9,854 bases of DNA from JBEKZQ01 sp049509675 (GCA_049509675.1 JBEKZQ010000237.1:1-9854), one strand, 5' to 3'. Shown: positions 1 through 6,987, numbered from the stretch's first letter. Notes: generated by a model not told the origin, from the sequence alone. A program made the numbers and translations.

Positions 1-1
1 T

Positions 2-52
2 CTGGGGCTGCCGCAGTCGTTGCCGCACTCCGAAGGAGTAGCAGACTTATGA
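2..52 (+). CDS. possible 3' end of an upstream gene (partial)
   Basis: The frame that starts at base 2 is open from the left edge to a TGA at 50-52. It reads LGLPQSLPHSEGVADL and then stops. The TGA overlaps the ATG of the ACR3 gene in an ATGA arrangement, which is common for translationally coupled genes in one operon. Sixteen residues are too few to recognise a family. An ars regulator or reductase would fit the neighbourhood, but that is only a guess. One other forward frame is also open here, so the reading frame is uncertain. Confidence 0.3.
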   Translation: MGLPQSLPHSEGVADL

Positions 53-1152
53 GCAGGAGCAGGAGCAGCGACAAACGCCTGTCCTTTCTCGATCGTTTTC
101 TGACCCTGTGGATCTTCCTGGCGATGGCGGTGGGCGTCGGGCTGGGACATTACCTGCCCGGCATCGAATCGTTCATCAACCGCTTCCAGGCTGGCACGAC
201 CAACATCCCCATCGCCCTGGGCCTGATCCTCATGATGTACCCGCCCCTGGCGAAGGTGAAGTACGAGGAGCTGGGCGACGTGTTTCGCAACTGGAAGATC
301 CTGGGCCTGTCGCTGGTGCAGAATTGGGTCATCGGGCCGTTGCTGATGTTCGCCCTGGCGGTGATCTTCCTGCGCGGCTATCCCGAGTACATGACGGGCC
401 TGATCCTCATCGGCCTGGCCCGCTGCATCGCCATGGTCATCGTCTGGAACGACCTGGCCAAGGGCGACACGGAATATGCTGCCGGGCTGGTCGCCTTCAA
501 CAGCCTCTTCCAGGTGTTCTTCTACAGCGTGTACGCCTGGGTCTTCATCACCTGGCTGCCGCCGCTGCTGGGCCTGGAAGGCAAGATCGTCCAGGTGAGC
601 ATGGGCCAGATCGCCCAAAGCGTGTTCATCTACCTGGGGATTCCTTTTCTGGCGGGGCTGCTCACCCGCGTGGCGTTGCTGAACCTCAAGGGGCGAACGT
701 GGTACGAAGAGTCGTTCATCCCCAAGATCAGCCCGATGACGCTGGTGGCCCTGCTGTTTACGATCCTGGTGATGTTCAGCCTGAAGGGCGACCAGATCGT
801 CCGCATCCCCTTCGACGTGCTGTTGATTGCCGTGCCGCTGTTGATCTACTTCGTGGTCATGTTCCTGGTGAGTTTTTTCATGGGACGGCTGGCCGGGGCG
901 GACTACGCCAAGACGGCCACGCTCGCGCTGACGGCCGCCAGCAACAACTTCGAGCTGGCCATCGCCGTGGCGGTAGCCGTGTTTACGATCCACCACGGGG
1001 CGGCCTTCGCGGCGGTGATTGGCCCCTTGGTCGAGGTGCCGGTGATGATCGGCCTGGTCAACGTGTCGCTGTACTTCCGGCGGCGGTATTTTGCCGCAGG
1101 CCCGCTGGCCCGGACAGAGCAAGCCGCAGCCGCCGGGTTGAAGGCGGATTGA
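49..1152 (+). CDS. acr3: ACR3-family arsenite efflux permease
   Basis: This is an inner-membrane carrier of the ACR3 family (BART superfamily), which exports arsenite using the proton motive force. The 367-residue length is normal for the family, and about ten hydrophobic segments run from residue 17 to 342. The family's key residues are visible. The segment IGLARCIAMVIVWNDLAKGD (121-140) carries the TM4 cysteine C126, and SNNFELAIAVAV carries the late-helix glutamate E302. In characterised ACR3 proteins an equivalent Cys and Glu are needed for transport. AAGGAG at 33-38, about ten bases before the ATG, supports the start. The ATG overlaps a possible upstream stop codon, so the gene may be internal to an ars operon whose first genes lie outside the window. 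The next gene has its own candidate promoter. Some members of the family also move antimonite. The family call is very secure. Confidence 0.95.
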   Translation: MSRSRSSDKRLSFLDRFLTLWIFLAMAVGVGLGHYLPGIESFINRFQAGTTNIPIALGLILMMYPPLAKVKYEELGDVFRNWKILGLSLVQNWVIGPLLMFALAVIFLRGYPEYMTGLILIGLARCIAMVIVWNDLAKGDTEYAAGLVAFNSLFQVFFYSVYAWVFITWLPPLLGLEGKIVQVSMGQIAQSVFIYLGIPFLAGLLTRVALLNLKGRTWYEESFIPKISPMTLVALLFTILVMFSLKGDQIVRIPFDVLLIAVPLLIYFVVMFLVSFFMGRLAGADYAKTATLALTAASNNFELAIAVAVAVFTIHHGAAFAAVIGPLVEVPVMIGLVNVSLYFRRRYFAAGPLARTEQAAAAGLKAD

Positions 1153-1205
1153 CCGATCAGGCAGCCCGTGATGTTCCCGCGAACGATCTGGCCCATTTTT
1201 GCCCA

Positions 1206-1234
1206 TTTACGCGCATCCGCACATCTGTTATATT
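1206..1234 (+). promoter_or_regulatory. candidate sigma70-type promoter for the thioredoxin-like/ABC genes
   Basis: TTTACG (1206-1211, 4 of 6 to TTGACA) and TATATT (1229-1234, 5 of 6 to TATAAT) are separated by 17 bases. Transcription would start near 1241 and give a leader of about 45 bases before the ATG at 1287. The site lies in the 134-base gap after acr3. Read-through from acr3 is also possible, because no convincing terminator is visible in the gap. Confidence 0.45.
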
Positions 1235-1250
1235 CGGCTCAGCGAATGTA
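1229..1250. promoter_or_regulatory. inverted repeat over the -10 region, possible operator
   Basis: TATATTCG (1229-1236) and CGAATGTA (1243-1250) are inverted copies with one mismatch, separated by six bases. The repeat covers the candidate -10 box and the expected start site, where a repressor would block initiation. ArsR/SmtB-family regulators commonly use such sites in metal-resistance loci, but the regulator here is not identified. A short transcribed hairpin is the alternative. Confidence 0.3.
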
Positions 1251-1286
1251 TTCCCACCTTCCACCCAGGTTCGAGGAGAATAAGAA

Positions 1287-2096
1287 ATGTCGAAGAAGAG
1301 AGTGGTGAAGATGACGCAGTTCTCAATTCTGTCGCCGCTGGCCGTCATGCTGGCGATTTGCATCGCAGGCCAAGACGCGCACGCGGCCGCACCGACCGCC
1401 GGGGCCGCGCCCGCAACGGCCAGTCCCGGAGCGGCTGCCATCGAGAAGGCCGCCAAGGACAACAAGTTCCTGTTTATTTTCTTCTGGAAGGACGACACCC
1501 AGCATAGCCGTGTAATGCGCGGCGTGTTCCAGGCCGCGCTGGCGAAACTGACCGATGCGGCCCAGTCGGTCGAGATTCGGACGGAAGATCCGGCAGAGCA
1601 ACCGATCGTCGCACGTTACGGCGTCAGCCGCGCCCCGATGCCGCTGGTGCTGGCGCTTGCACCCAACGGGGCCATTACCAAGGGCCTTCCCACGCAGTTC
1701 GACGATAACCAGATCCGCCAGGCGTTTGTCAGCCGCGGCACGGCCGGTTGCATGAAGGCCCTGCAGGATCGCAAGTTCGTGCTGCTGTGCGTCCGGCAAT
1801 CGTCGGCACAGGGCGCGGCGGCGGCGATCCCCGCGGGCGTGAAGAACTTCGCCGCCGATCCCCAGTATGCGCCGTACACGAAAGTTGAAGTTCTCAATCC
1901 CGGCGATCCGGCGGAAACCTCCTTCCTCAAGAGCCTTCAGGTTGATCCGCACACGGCCGTTGCGGTCACGCTGCTGATGGTTCCGCCGGGTTTCGTCGCG
2001 GGGACGTTCGCAGGCGACGTGAGCAAAGAAGAACTGGTCGCCCGGCTCAAGGCGGCGCAAGCGAGTTGTGGCCCCGGCTGTGCCTGCCATCACTAG
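1287..2096 (+). CDS. exported tandem thioredoxin-like protein with Cys/His-rich tail
   Basis: This is a 269-residue protein with an N-terminal signal peptide: basic residues 3-8, a hydrophobic core at about 12-27, and likely cleavage after AHA near residue 33. An Ala/Pro-rich linker follows. Residues about 50-150 look like a thioredoxin fold (FLFIFFWKDD, then SRAPMPLVLALAPNG with a plausible cis-proline), but the usual CxxC position reads DTQH. Residues about 163-257 look like a second thioredoxin-type half (FVLLCV, then VTLLMVPPG and VSKEELVARL). The protein ends in CGPGCACHH, which gives C261, C265, C267 and two histidines as a possible soft-metal site. GAGGAG at 1273-1278 supports the start. 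It lies 12 bases before the ABC permease gene, so the two are probably co-expressed. A catalytic redox role is doubtful; a binding or delivery protein for the transporter is an inference. The thioredoxin-like calls rest on pattern only. Confidence 0.85.
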   Translation: MSKKRVVKMTQFSILSPLAVMLAICIAGQDAHAAAPTAGAAPATASPGAAAIEKAAKDNKFLFIFFWKDDTQHSRVMRGVFQAALAKLTDAAQSVEIRTEDPAEQPIVARYGVSRAPMPLVLALAPNGAITKGLPTQFDDNQIRQAFVSRGTAGCMKALQDRKFVLLCVRQSSAQGAAAAIPAGVKNFAADPQYAPYTKVEVLNPGDPAETSFLKSLQVDPHTAVAVTLLMVPPGFVAGTFAGDVSKEELVARLKAAQASCGPGCACHH

Positions 2097-2108
2097 GAGG
2101 GTGGAATC

Positions 2109-3320
2109 GTGAAACTACGCACGCTCGTGCTGCGCGAAATCTTCGAGCGCAAGAGTCAACTGCTCACCAGCTTCCTGGCCATCCTGCTGGGAATCACGGT
2201 GATTGTCTCGATCAAGAACATTTCCTACTACTCGGAGAAGGCGGTAGCCAGGGAGATGGATTCGCTGGGGGCCAACGTGATCGTGCTGCCCAAGTCCGCC
2301 ACGCTGCAAGACTACTACAGCGCCGACATGCAGGGCGAAACGATCCCCGAGGAATATGTCACGCAACTGGCCGTTTCGGACCTCGCCGGGTTGGACAACA
2401 TCTCCCCGAAGCTGTCGATGCCGATCGAACTGAGCGACAAGACGTTCACGCTCACCGGCATTTTGCCCAAGAGCGAGTTCCAGGCCAAGGCAGCCTGGAG
2501 CGGGGCCGGCATCTTCTCGCGGCCCATCGGTTGCGGGGCCTCGGTGGGCATGATGGGATCGGAAGACAAGAAGACGCTCGCCCGCAAACGGGTCATCGAC
2601 ACTCTGGAAGACAACGAAGTCCTCGTTGGGGCTGACGTGGCCGCCAAGTTGGGCCTGAAAGAAGCCGGCACGCTGGACGTTCTCGGCAAGACCTTCAGCA
2701 TCACGGCCGTGTTGCCCCAGACCGGCACCGTGGACGATTCCCGCATCTTCGCCCATCTCCACGTCGTCCAGGACTTGTCGAAGAAGGGGCCGGTCATCAA
2801 CGCCATCGAAGTGGTCGGCTGCTGCCAGGAGATCTCCAAGGGCCTGGTCGAGAAAATCAACCGCCTGCTGCCCGACGCCAAGGTGGTCACGATCACGCAG
2901 ATTGCCGACGCCCAGATCAAGATCAACCGGATGATGTCCAACCTGTCACTCATGTTCCTGGTCATCATCGTCTTTGTGGGCGGGGCCAGCATCGCCAACT
3001 ACATGTACGCCAACGTCTTCGAGCGGCGGCGCGAGATCGGCACGCTCATGGCGCTGGGGGCCAACTCCGGCCTGGTGCTGCGGATCTTCCTGCTGAAGGC
3101 CCTGATCCTTGGGGTGGCGGGCGGGATCGGCGGTTACGTGCTGGGAACGATCCTGGCCGTGATCCTCGGCCCCAAGCTGGCGGGCGTCGTCGTCTTGCCC
3201 ATGCCCATGTTGGCCCTGCTTGCGGTCGGCATTTCCGTCGCGCTGGCGCTGGTGGCCAGTTTCTTCCCCGCCCGGCGCGCCGCCCGGCTTGACCCCTGCG
3301 CCACCTTCCAGGAGGTTTGA
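2109..3320 (+). CDS. MacB/FtsX-type ABC transporter permease
   Basis: This 403-residue permease has the MacB/LolCE topology. One N-terminal membrane segment (about 19-36) is followed by a large extracytoplasmic MacB-like domain (about 40-275). Three C-terminal segments (about 279-299, 323-356 and 364-388) make up the FtsX domain. The coupling region NVFERRREIGTLMALGA (302-318) is typical of the family. The protein ends with FFPARRAARLDPCATFQEV, matching the usual PARRAA..dP..AL pattern. The start is GTG, with AGGAGGG directly upstream and overlapping the preceding stop. The ATPase gene begins 3 bases after the stop. The extracytoplasmic domain carries C142 (GCGASVG) and the pair C238-C239 (GCCQE), which is suggestive next to a partner with a Cys-rich tail. 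MacB-type systems act by mechanotransmission on periplasmic or membrane substrates rather than moving them through the membrane segments. The substrate here is unknown. Confidence 0.92.
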   Translation: MKLRTLVLREIFERKSQLLTSFLAILLGITVIVSIKNISYYSEKAVAREMDSLGANVIVLPKSATLQDYYSADMQGETIPEEYVTQLAVSDLAGLDNISPKLSMPIELSDKTFTLTGILPKSEFQAKAAWSGAGIFSRPIGCGASVGMMGSEDKKTLARKRVIDTLEDNEVLVGADVAAKLGLKEAGTLDVLGKTFSITAVLPQTGTVDDSRIFAHLHVVQDLSKKGPVINAIEVVGCCQEISKGLVEKINRLLPDAKVVTITQIADAQIKINRMMSNLSLMFLVIIVFVGGASIANYMYANVFERRREIGTLMALGANSGLVLRIFLLKALILGVAGGIGGYVLGTILAVILGPKLAGVVVLPMPMLALLAVGISVALALVASFFPARRAARLDPCATFQEV

Positions 3321-3323
3321 TCC

Positions 3324-4034
<711 letters not shown>

Positions 4035-4037
4035 CCT

Positions 4038-4063
4038 GTCCTTGACCGAAGTCCTTGACCGAA
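4038..4063 (+). repeat. 13-base perfect tandem duplication
   Basis: GTCCTTGACCGAA occurs twice head to tail (4038-4050 and 4051-4063), just after the ATPase stop codon. Each copy contains a TTGACC hexamer resembling a -35 box, but neither has a good -10 box at 16-18 bases. It looks like a recent small duplication. Confidence 0.8.
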
Positions 4064-4066
4064 GGC

Positions 4067-4095
4067 TTGCGAACCGCCGTCAGCGAGCGTATGTT
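4067..4095 (+). promoter_or_regulatory. candidate promoter for the isomerase-like/ThuA pair
   Basis: TTGCGA (4067-4072) and TATGTT (4090-4095) each match four of six consensus positions, with a 17-base spacer. Transcription would begin around 4102, about 50 bases before the ATG at 4155. The 120-base gap after the ABC ATPase and the change in gene function both argue for a new transcription unit here. Confidence 0.4.
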
Positions 4096-4154
4096 AACGT
4101 GATGAACGGCGTTTCTTGCGTTGCAGTGTGTTTTCCGACCCCCGGGAGTGAAAA

Positions 4155-5000
4155 ATGATTGAGCTGGGCGTTCATACCGACAATTGGCGGCCGTTGAGCG
4201 GTAATTTCAAGACGGCCTGCCAAGCCGCGGTGCGGCATGGACTGGCGCACGTCGAATTCGCCGCCATTCACGGCCAGTACTTCATCCAGGCCATGGGCTA
4301 CGACCCGGGGATCTCGCTGCAATCGAATCCCCGCGCTCTGCGGCGATATTGCGAAAAGATGGGACTGAAAGTCTCGCAGATCGACGGTTCCTATCCGCTG
4401 ATGGGCCCGGACGGATCGTCGTTCGGCGTGCAGTACGTGCAACAATCGATCCGCTACGCGGCCGAGATCGGCTGCCCCATGGTCGACACGGTCGACGGGG
4501 CCTTCGAGATCGAGGGGCTCTCGCGCGAGGAAGTCTTTCGCATCACCTGCGACAATTACCGGCAGTGTCTCCCCTGGGCCGAGGACTACGGCGTGATCAT
4601 CAACGTCGAGCCGCACGGCCCATACACGACCGACGGCGATTTCATGGAACGCCTTTTCGCCCATTTCGAGTCGGAACACCTGCGGTTCAACATGGATACG
4701 GGGAATTCGTACATTGCCGGCCTCGATCCGCTGGAGTACGTGAAGCGCTTCCGGAAATACCTGAGCCACGCGCACATCAAGGACGTGAGCCCATCGCTGG
4801 CGGCGGCCGCCCGCGGCGAAGAGACGGGCATCGCCACGAGCGAGGTGCCCATCGGCGGCGGCGTGAATGCCGAGAACATCCGCAACTGCATCGCTTACCT
4901 GAAGGAAACGCGTTTCGACGGCGTGCTCTCCATCGAATGCTACGGCTCGGAGGAAAACACCCGCCGCAGCGTGCAGTTCCTGCGGCCGTTGATTGCCTAG
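4155..5000 (+). CDS. sugar phosphate isomerase/epimerase-like TIM-barrel protein
   Basis: This 281-residue soluble protein belongs to the xylose-isomerase-like TIM-barrel (AP endonuclease 2) superfamily. The expected metal-site residues occur in order at barrel strand ends: E152 in NVEPHG, D181 in NMDTGNS, H207 in HAHIKD, and E251 in SIECYGS. The N-terminus MIELGVHTDNW is the usual first strand, and the length is typical. GGGAG at 4144-4148 supports the ATG. Family members interconvert or dehydrate sugars and cyclitols (isomerases, epimerases, inosose dehydratase-like enzymes), so the exact substrate cannot be read from the sequence. The ThuA-domain gene follows after 34 bases on the same strand, and the two probably share a transcript. 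That suggests a role in sugar or glycoside catabolism. Confidence 0.9.
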   Translation: MIELGVHTDNWRPLSGNFKTACQAAVRHGLAHVEFAAIHGQYFIQAMGYDPGISLQSNPRALRRYCEKMGLKVSQIDGSYPLMGPDGSSFGVQYVQQSIRYAAEIGCPMVDTVDGAFEIEGLSREEVFRITCDNYRQCLPWAEDYGVIINVEPHGPYTTDGDFMERLFAHFESEHLRFNMDTGNSYIAGLDPLEYVKRFRKYLSHAHIKDVSPSLAAAARGEETGIATSEVPIGGGVNAENIRNCIAYLKETRFDGVLSIECYGSEENTRRSVQFLRPLIA

Positions 5001-5034
5001 AACGTTACCCGTCACATCCCGGAGCTTGCCAGCC

Positions 5035-5763
5035 ATGCACAGTCTTTTGATTGCCCTGGGCACCGCGGCCGCGGTGCTTTCCGCTACCCCCGCCGCAAAA
5101 ACTTCCGCCCCGGTGCGCGTGTTGCTGGTGACCGGCGTCGACCATCCCGCGCATTCCTGGCGAGAAACGGCCCCGGCGCTGCGCGGTCTTTTGGAAAAAG
5201 ACCGGCAGTGCGCCGTGACGATCGCCGAAGATCCAGACGCCCTGGCGGCGCCCTCCACGCTGGGTTACGACCTGCTGCTGCTGCACTTCAAGAATTACAA
5301 GCCGCTTGAGCACGAGGCGCTCGCGCGTGAGAATCTGGTGAACTTTGTGAAGCAAGGCAAGGGACTGGCCGTGGTTCATTTCGCCTCGGGCGCCTTTGAG
5401 AACTGGCCGGAGTTCGCCAACCTGGCCGGCAAGGTTTGGGATCGGAAGACGAGCCATGATCCGCGCGGGCCGTTCACGGTGCGGATCACCGGCGCGCAGC
5501 ATCCGATCACACGCGGCATGCAGGATTTTGCGGCCGACGACGAATTGTACACGTGCCTGATCGGCGATCGGGCGGTGGATTTGCTGGCCGTGGCGCGGTC
5601 CAAGGTCACCAAGCAAGACCATCCGATGGCCTTCGCCTTCTCCTATGGCAAAGGCCGCGTGTTTCACACGCCGTTGGGTCACGACGTGAAGGCGATCGAG
5701 ATGCCCGGCGTATCGGCACTGATTCGTCGCGGCTGTCTGTGGGCCGCTGGTCGCGAGCCGTAA
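5035..5763 (+). CDS. exported ThuA-domain protein
   Basis: This 242-residue protein is almost entirely a ThuA domain, a glutamine-amidotransferase-like fold named after a trehalose-utilisation gene. Recognisable blocks are VRVLLVTGVDHPAHSW (27-42), GKGLAVVHFASGAFENW (108-124, with H115), ITGAQHPITRGM, DELY (169-172) and YGKGRVFHTPLGHD (204-217). The ATG at 5035 is preferred because GGAG lies at 5021-5024 and the next ~20 residues form a signal-peptide-like segment (LLIALGTAAAVLSATPAA). A longer reading from a TTG at 4993 would overlap the preceding stop and bury that segment. ThuA proteins are abundant in planctomycetes beside sugar isomerases and oxidoreductases. A role in modified-sugar metabolism outside the cytoplasm is an inference; no reaction can be assigned. 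Confidence 0.88.
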   Translation: MHSLLIALGTAAAVLSATPAAKTSAPVRVLLVTGVDHPAHSWRETAPALRGLLEKDRQCAVTIAEDPDALAAPSTLGYDLLLLHFKNYKPLEHEALARENLVNFVKQGKGLAVVHFASGAFENWPEFANLAGKVWDRKTSHDPRGPFTVRITGAQHPITRGMQDFAADDELYTCLIGDRAVDLLAVARSKVTKQDHPMAFAFSYGKGRVFHTPLGHDVKAIEMPGVSALIRRGCLWAAGREP

Positions 5764-5802
5764 GCGGTCTCTCGCGCGGTTTCCTGGCAGGATGATTGGC
5801 GA

Positions 5803-5824
5803 CGGCGAAAAATTTTTTTCGCCG
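5803..5824. terminator. A/T-core hairpin after the ThuA gene, possible terminator
   Basis: CGGCGAAAAA (5803-5812) pairs perfectly with TTTTTCGCCG (5815-5824) across a two-base loop. The stem is a GC clamp around an A5/T7 core. It lies 40 bases after the ThuA stop codon and just before the repeat tract. A classical terminator has its T-run after the stem, but here the T-run is inside it, so termination is only plausible. Confidence 0.35.
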
Positions 5825-5827
5825 GGC

Positions 5828-6109
5828 GCCACTGGCTCCGCTGGTGCGTCCGCAGTGTTGGCCTGGCCGGAAGAGGCCGGCGCGCTGAGCGATCGCAAGA
5901 CAACACTGGCAAAGCCAGTGGCACTCAGCATAACAGTGCATCAGCGGATCGATGCTCAGCGCCGCCGGGTGCCACTGGCTTCGCCAGTGTTTCCGCAATG
6001 CTGGCCTAGCCGGAAGGGGCCGACACGCTCAGCGATCGCAAGACAGCACTGGCAAAGCCAGTGGCACCCGGCGCTGAGCGATCGCGCGACAGCACTGGCA
6101 AAGCCAGTG
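5828..6109. repeat. cluster of CACTGGC-type palindromic repeats
   Basis: Four perfect 7-bp hairpins with the form CACTGGC-NNN-GCCAGTG lie at 5904-5920, 5973-5989, 6047-6063 and 6093-6109; a degenerate fifth copy is at 5828-5847. Three have an AAA loop with GGCAC following, and 5973-5989 has a TTC loop. The block 5828-5924 recurs at 5971-6067 with a constant offset of 143 bases and no indels but many substitutions, so it is an old duplication. A third partial unit follows at 6068-6113. The palindrome GCGATCGC precedes three hairpins at 5889-5896, 6032-6039 and 6078-6085. The spacing is irregular and the loops tiny, so this resembles REP-type elements rather than a CRISPR array. No ORF here looks like a protein. 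Confidence 0.85.
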
Positions 6110-6130
6110 GCACCCAGCGATCTTCGCTCG

Positions 6131-6498
6131 GCGCGCGCAAGTTGTTGTCTTCTCGCAATTTGCATTCGTCGCGAAACCGTGCGCGCGCGACGCCGATGCG
6201 CAGCGCGCGACGCCGATGCGCAGCGCGCGACGCGTCATGGCATACGTCGGATCGCGCCGGCGCGCGAACGTTGCTCATTGCCATGGCGCGACCAGGCACG
6301 CGAGCGCGCGCCGTGCGCATGAGCGATCCAGTTTCAGTCGCGCGACACGCATCTGCGGCTCGTCGGCGCGATGTGCGCGCGCATCGAAAACGCGCGCATC
6401 GCGCAGCAGTCGCGCATGATCATCGCGGCAGGGAAGGCGCGACGCGAGGTCCCTGCGCGCGTCGAGATCAACAGCGCGCGGCGCGGAAATGTGCGCGC
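6131..6498. other. non-coding tract very dense in GCGCGC/CGCGCG
   Basis: Runs of six to eight alternating G and C occur at 6131, 6181, 6201, 6221, 6260, 6304, 6339, 6375, 6391, 6455, 6474 and 6493: twelve in under 370 bases. A rough estimate for random sequence of similar GC content is about one. The density drops sharply after 6498. Open frames exist but encode only Arg/Ala/His-rich low-complexity strings, so no gene is called. Possible roles are a protein-binding cluster or simple low-complexity expansion. Confidence 0.7.
6181..6231 (+). repeat. 20-base tandem repeat, about 2.5 copies
   Basis: GCGCGCGACGCCGATGCGCA is present twice exactly (6181-6200 and 6201-6220), and a third copy matches for the first 11 bases (6221-6231). 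Each unit begins with a GCGCGCG run. The unit is not a multiple of three, which argues against a coding repeat. Confidence 0.9.
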
Positions 6499-6568
6499 TC
6501 CGCGGCCGCGTGGAGCGAGAATTGTACTTGCAAAGATCGACGAAGAAGTTACCATTTATGTTAGTGGC

Positions 6569-6661
6569 AGCCTTGGAGGCTCCATGCGAGCGAGGTTCCT
6601 CACGAAGATGGGAACCTCCGACGAAGGATGGAGACGAACTGCGAAGCGCGGCTCGCGCCGC
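6569..6661 (+). other. short hairpin-rich stretch, possible structured leader or small RNA
   Basis: Three stem-loops follow one another: AGCC/GGCT (6569-6581, 5-base loop), GAGGTTCC/GGAACCTC (6592-6618, 11-base loop), and GCGGC/GCCGC (6648-6661, TCGC loop). The 8-bp middle stem is the best. A TATGTT hexamer at 6557-6562 could be a -10 box, but no good -35 box stands at the right distance. The stretch lies 130-220 bases upstream of the histone-like gene. It may be a long leader, a separate small RNA, or chance pairing in GC-rich DNA. No known RNA family was recognised. Confidence 0.2.
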
Positions 6662-6792
6662 AATGAATGTGGACGAGCGAGCGTCGAGCGGTTCGTCGGT
6701 CTTGTTCTGAGGCGATGGCCTTTGCCGATCTCGGCCCCAGCCTGTGGATCGGTAGAGCGTGTCGCCCGCAACGTTAGTTAGGAGAACGAACG

Positions 6793-6897
6793 GTGGCCAA
6801 AAAGAAGGTAGCCAAGAAGAAGGTCGCGAAGAAGAAGGTAGCCAAGAAGGGCGTGAAGAAGGCCAAGAAGGCCGCGAAGAAGAAGGTCGCCCGGTAA
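6793..6897 (+). CDS. small lysine-rich histone H1-like protein
   Basis: This 34-residue frame starts at GTG and ends at TAA (6895-6897). AGGAG at 6780-6784 stands eight bases upstream. After the initiator, AKKKV is repeated three times (residues 2-16), followed by AKKGV and degenerate KKAKKAAKKKVAR. Eighteen residues are Lys, one is Arg, and none is acidic. This composition resembles the C-terminal tails of bacterial histone H1-like proteins (Hc1/HctB type, AlgP-like), which bind and compact DNA non-specifically. Here no globular domain precedes it. The GTG start, ideal ribosome binding site and downstream terminator argue for a real gene despite its size. DNA condensation or RNA binding is inferred from charge alone. 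The preceding GC-alternating tract might be related, but nothing shows that. Confidence 0.75.
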   Translation: MAKKKVAKKKVAKKKVAKKGVKKAKKAAKKKVAR

Positions 6898-6987
6898 GTA
6901 CTGGTCCCGTGAGGCCAGAGCCAAATCGCGGCAGTCGCCGCGGTTTGCGGCACTTCTTCGGACTTTCCGAAGCGGCTACGACGAGAA

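Noticed and set aside
108..1283. 391-codon plus-strand frame overlapping acr3
   Set aside because: It is a shifted frame of the ACR3 gene, rich in Arg, Gly and Pro, with no hydrophobic segments or motifs.
4993..5034. Upstream TTG start for the ThuA gene
   Set aside because: It overlaps the preceding stop and lacks a ribosome binding site. The ATG at 5035 has GGAG upstream and starts directly at a signal peptide.
4080..5258. 392-codon open frame on the minus strand
   Set aside because: It lies opposite the isomerase-like gene and the start of the ThuA gene, both of which have clear family motifs. Its product is Arg/Ala/Val-rich with no recognisable domain, as expected for an antisense frame in GC-rich DNA.
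5828..6113. CRISPR array
   Set aside because: The repeats are short palindromes with irregular spacing (46 to 143 bases), the sequence between them is itself repeated rather than unique, and no cas gene is present.
6061..6564. 167-codon Arg/Ala/His-rich plus-strand frame in the GC-alternating tract
   Set aside because: The product is low complexity and imposed by GCGCGC words, and the frame runs through the palindromic repeats. Frames of similar character exist on both strands.
6720..6780. tRNA-like stretch (GGTAGAGCG)
   Set aside because: No acceptor stem, anticodon arm or T-arm can be completed around it.
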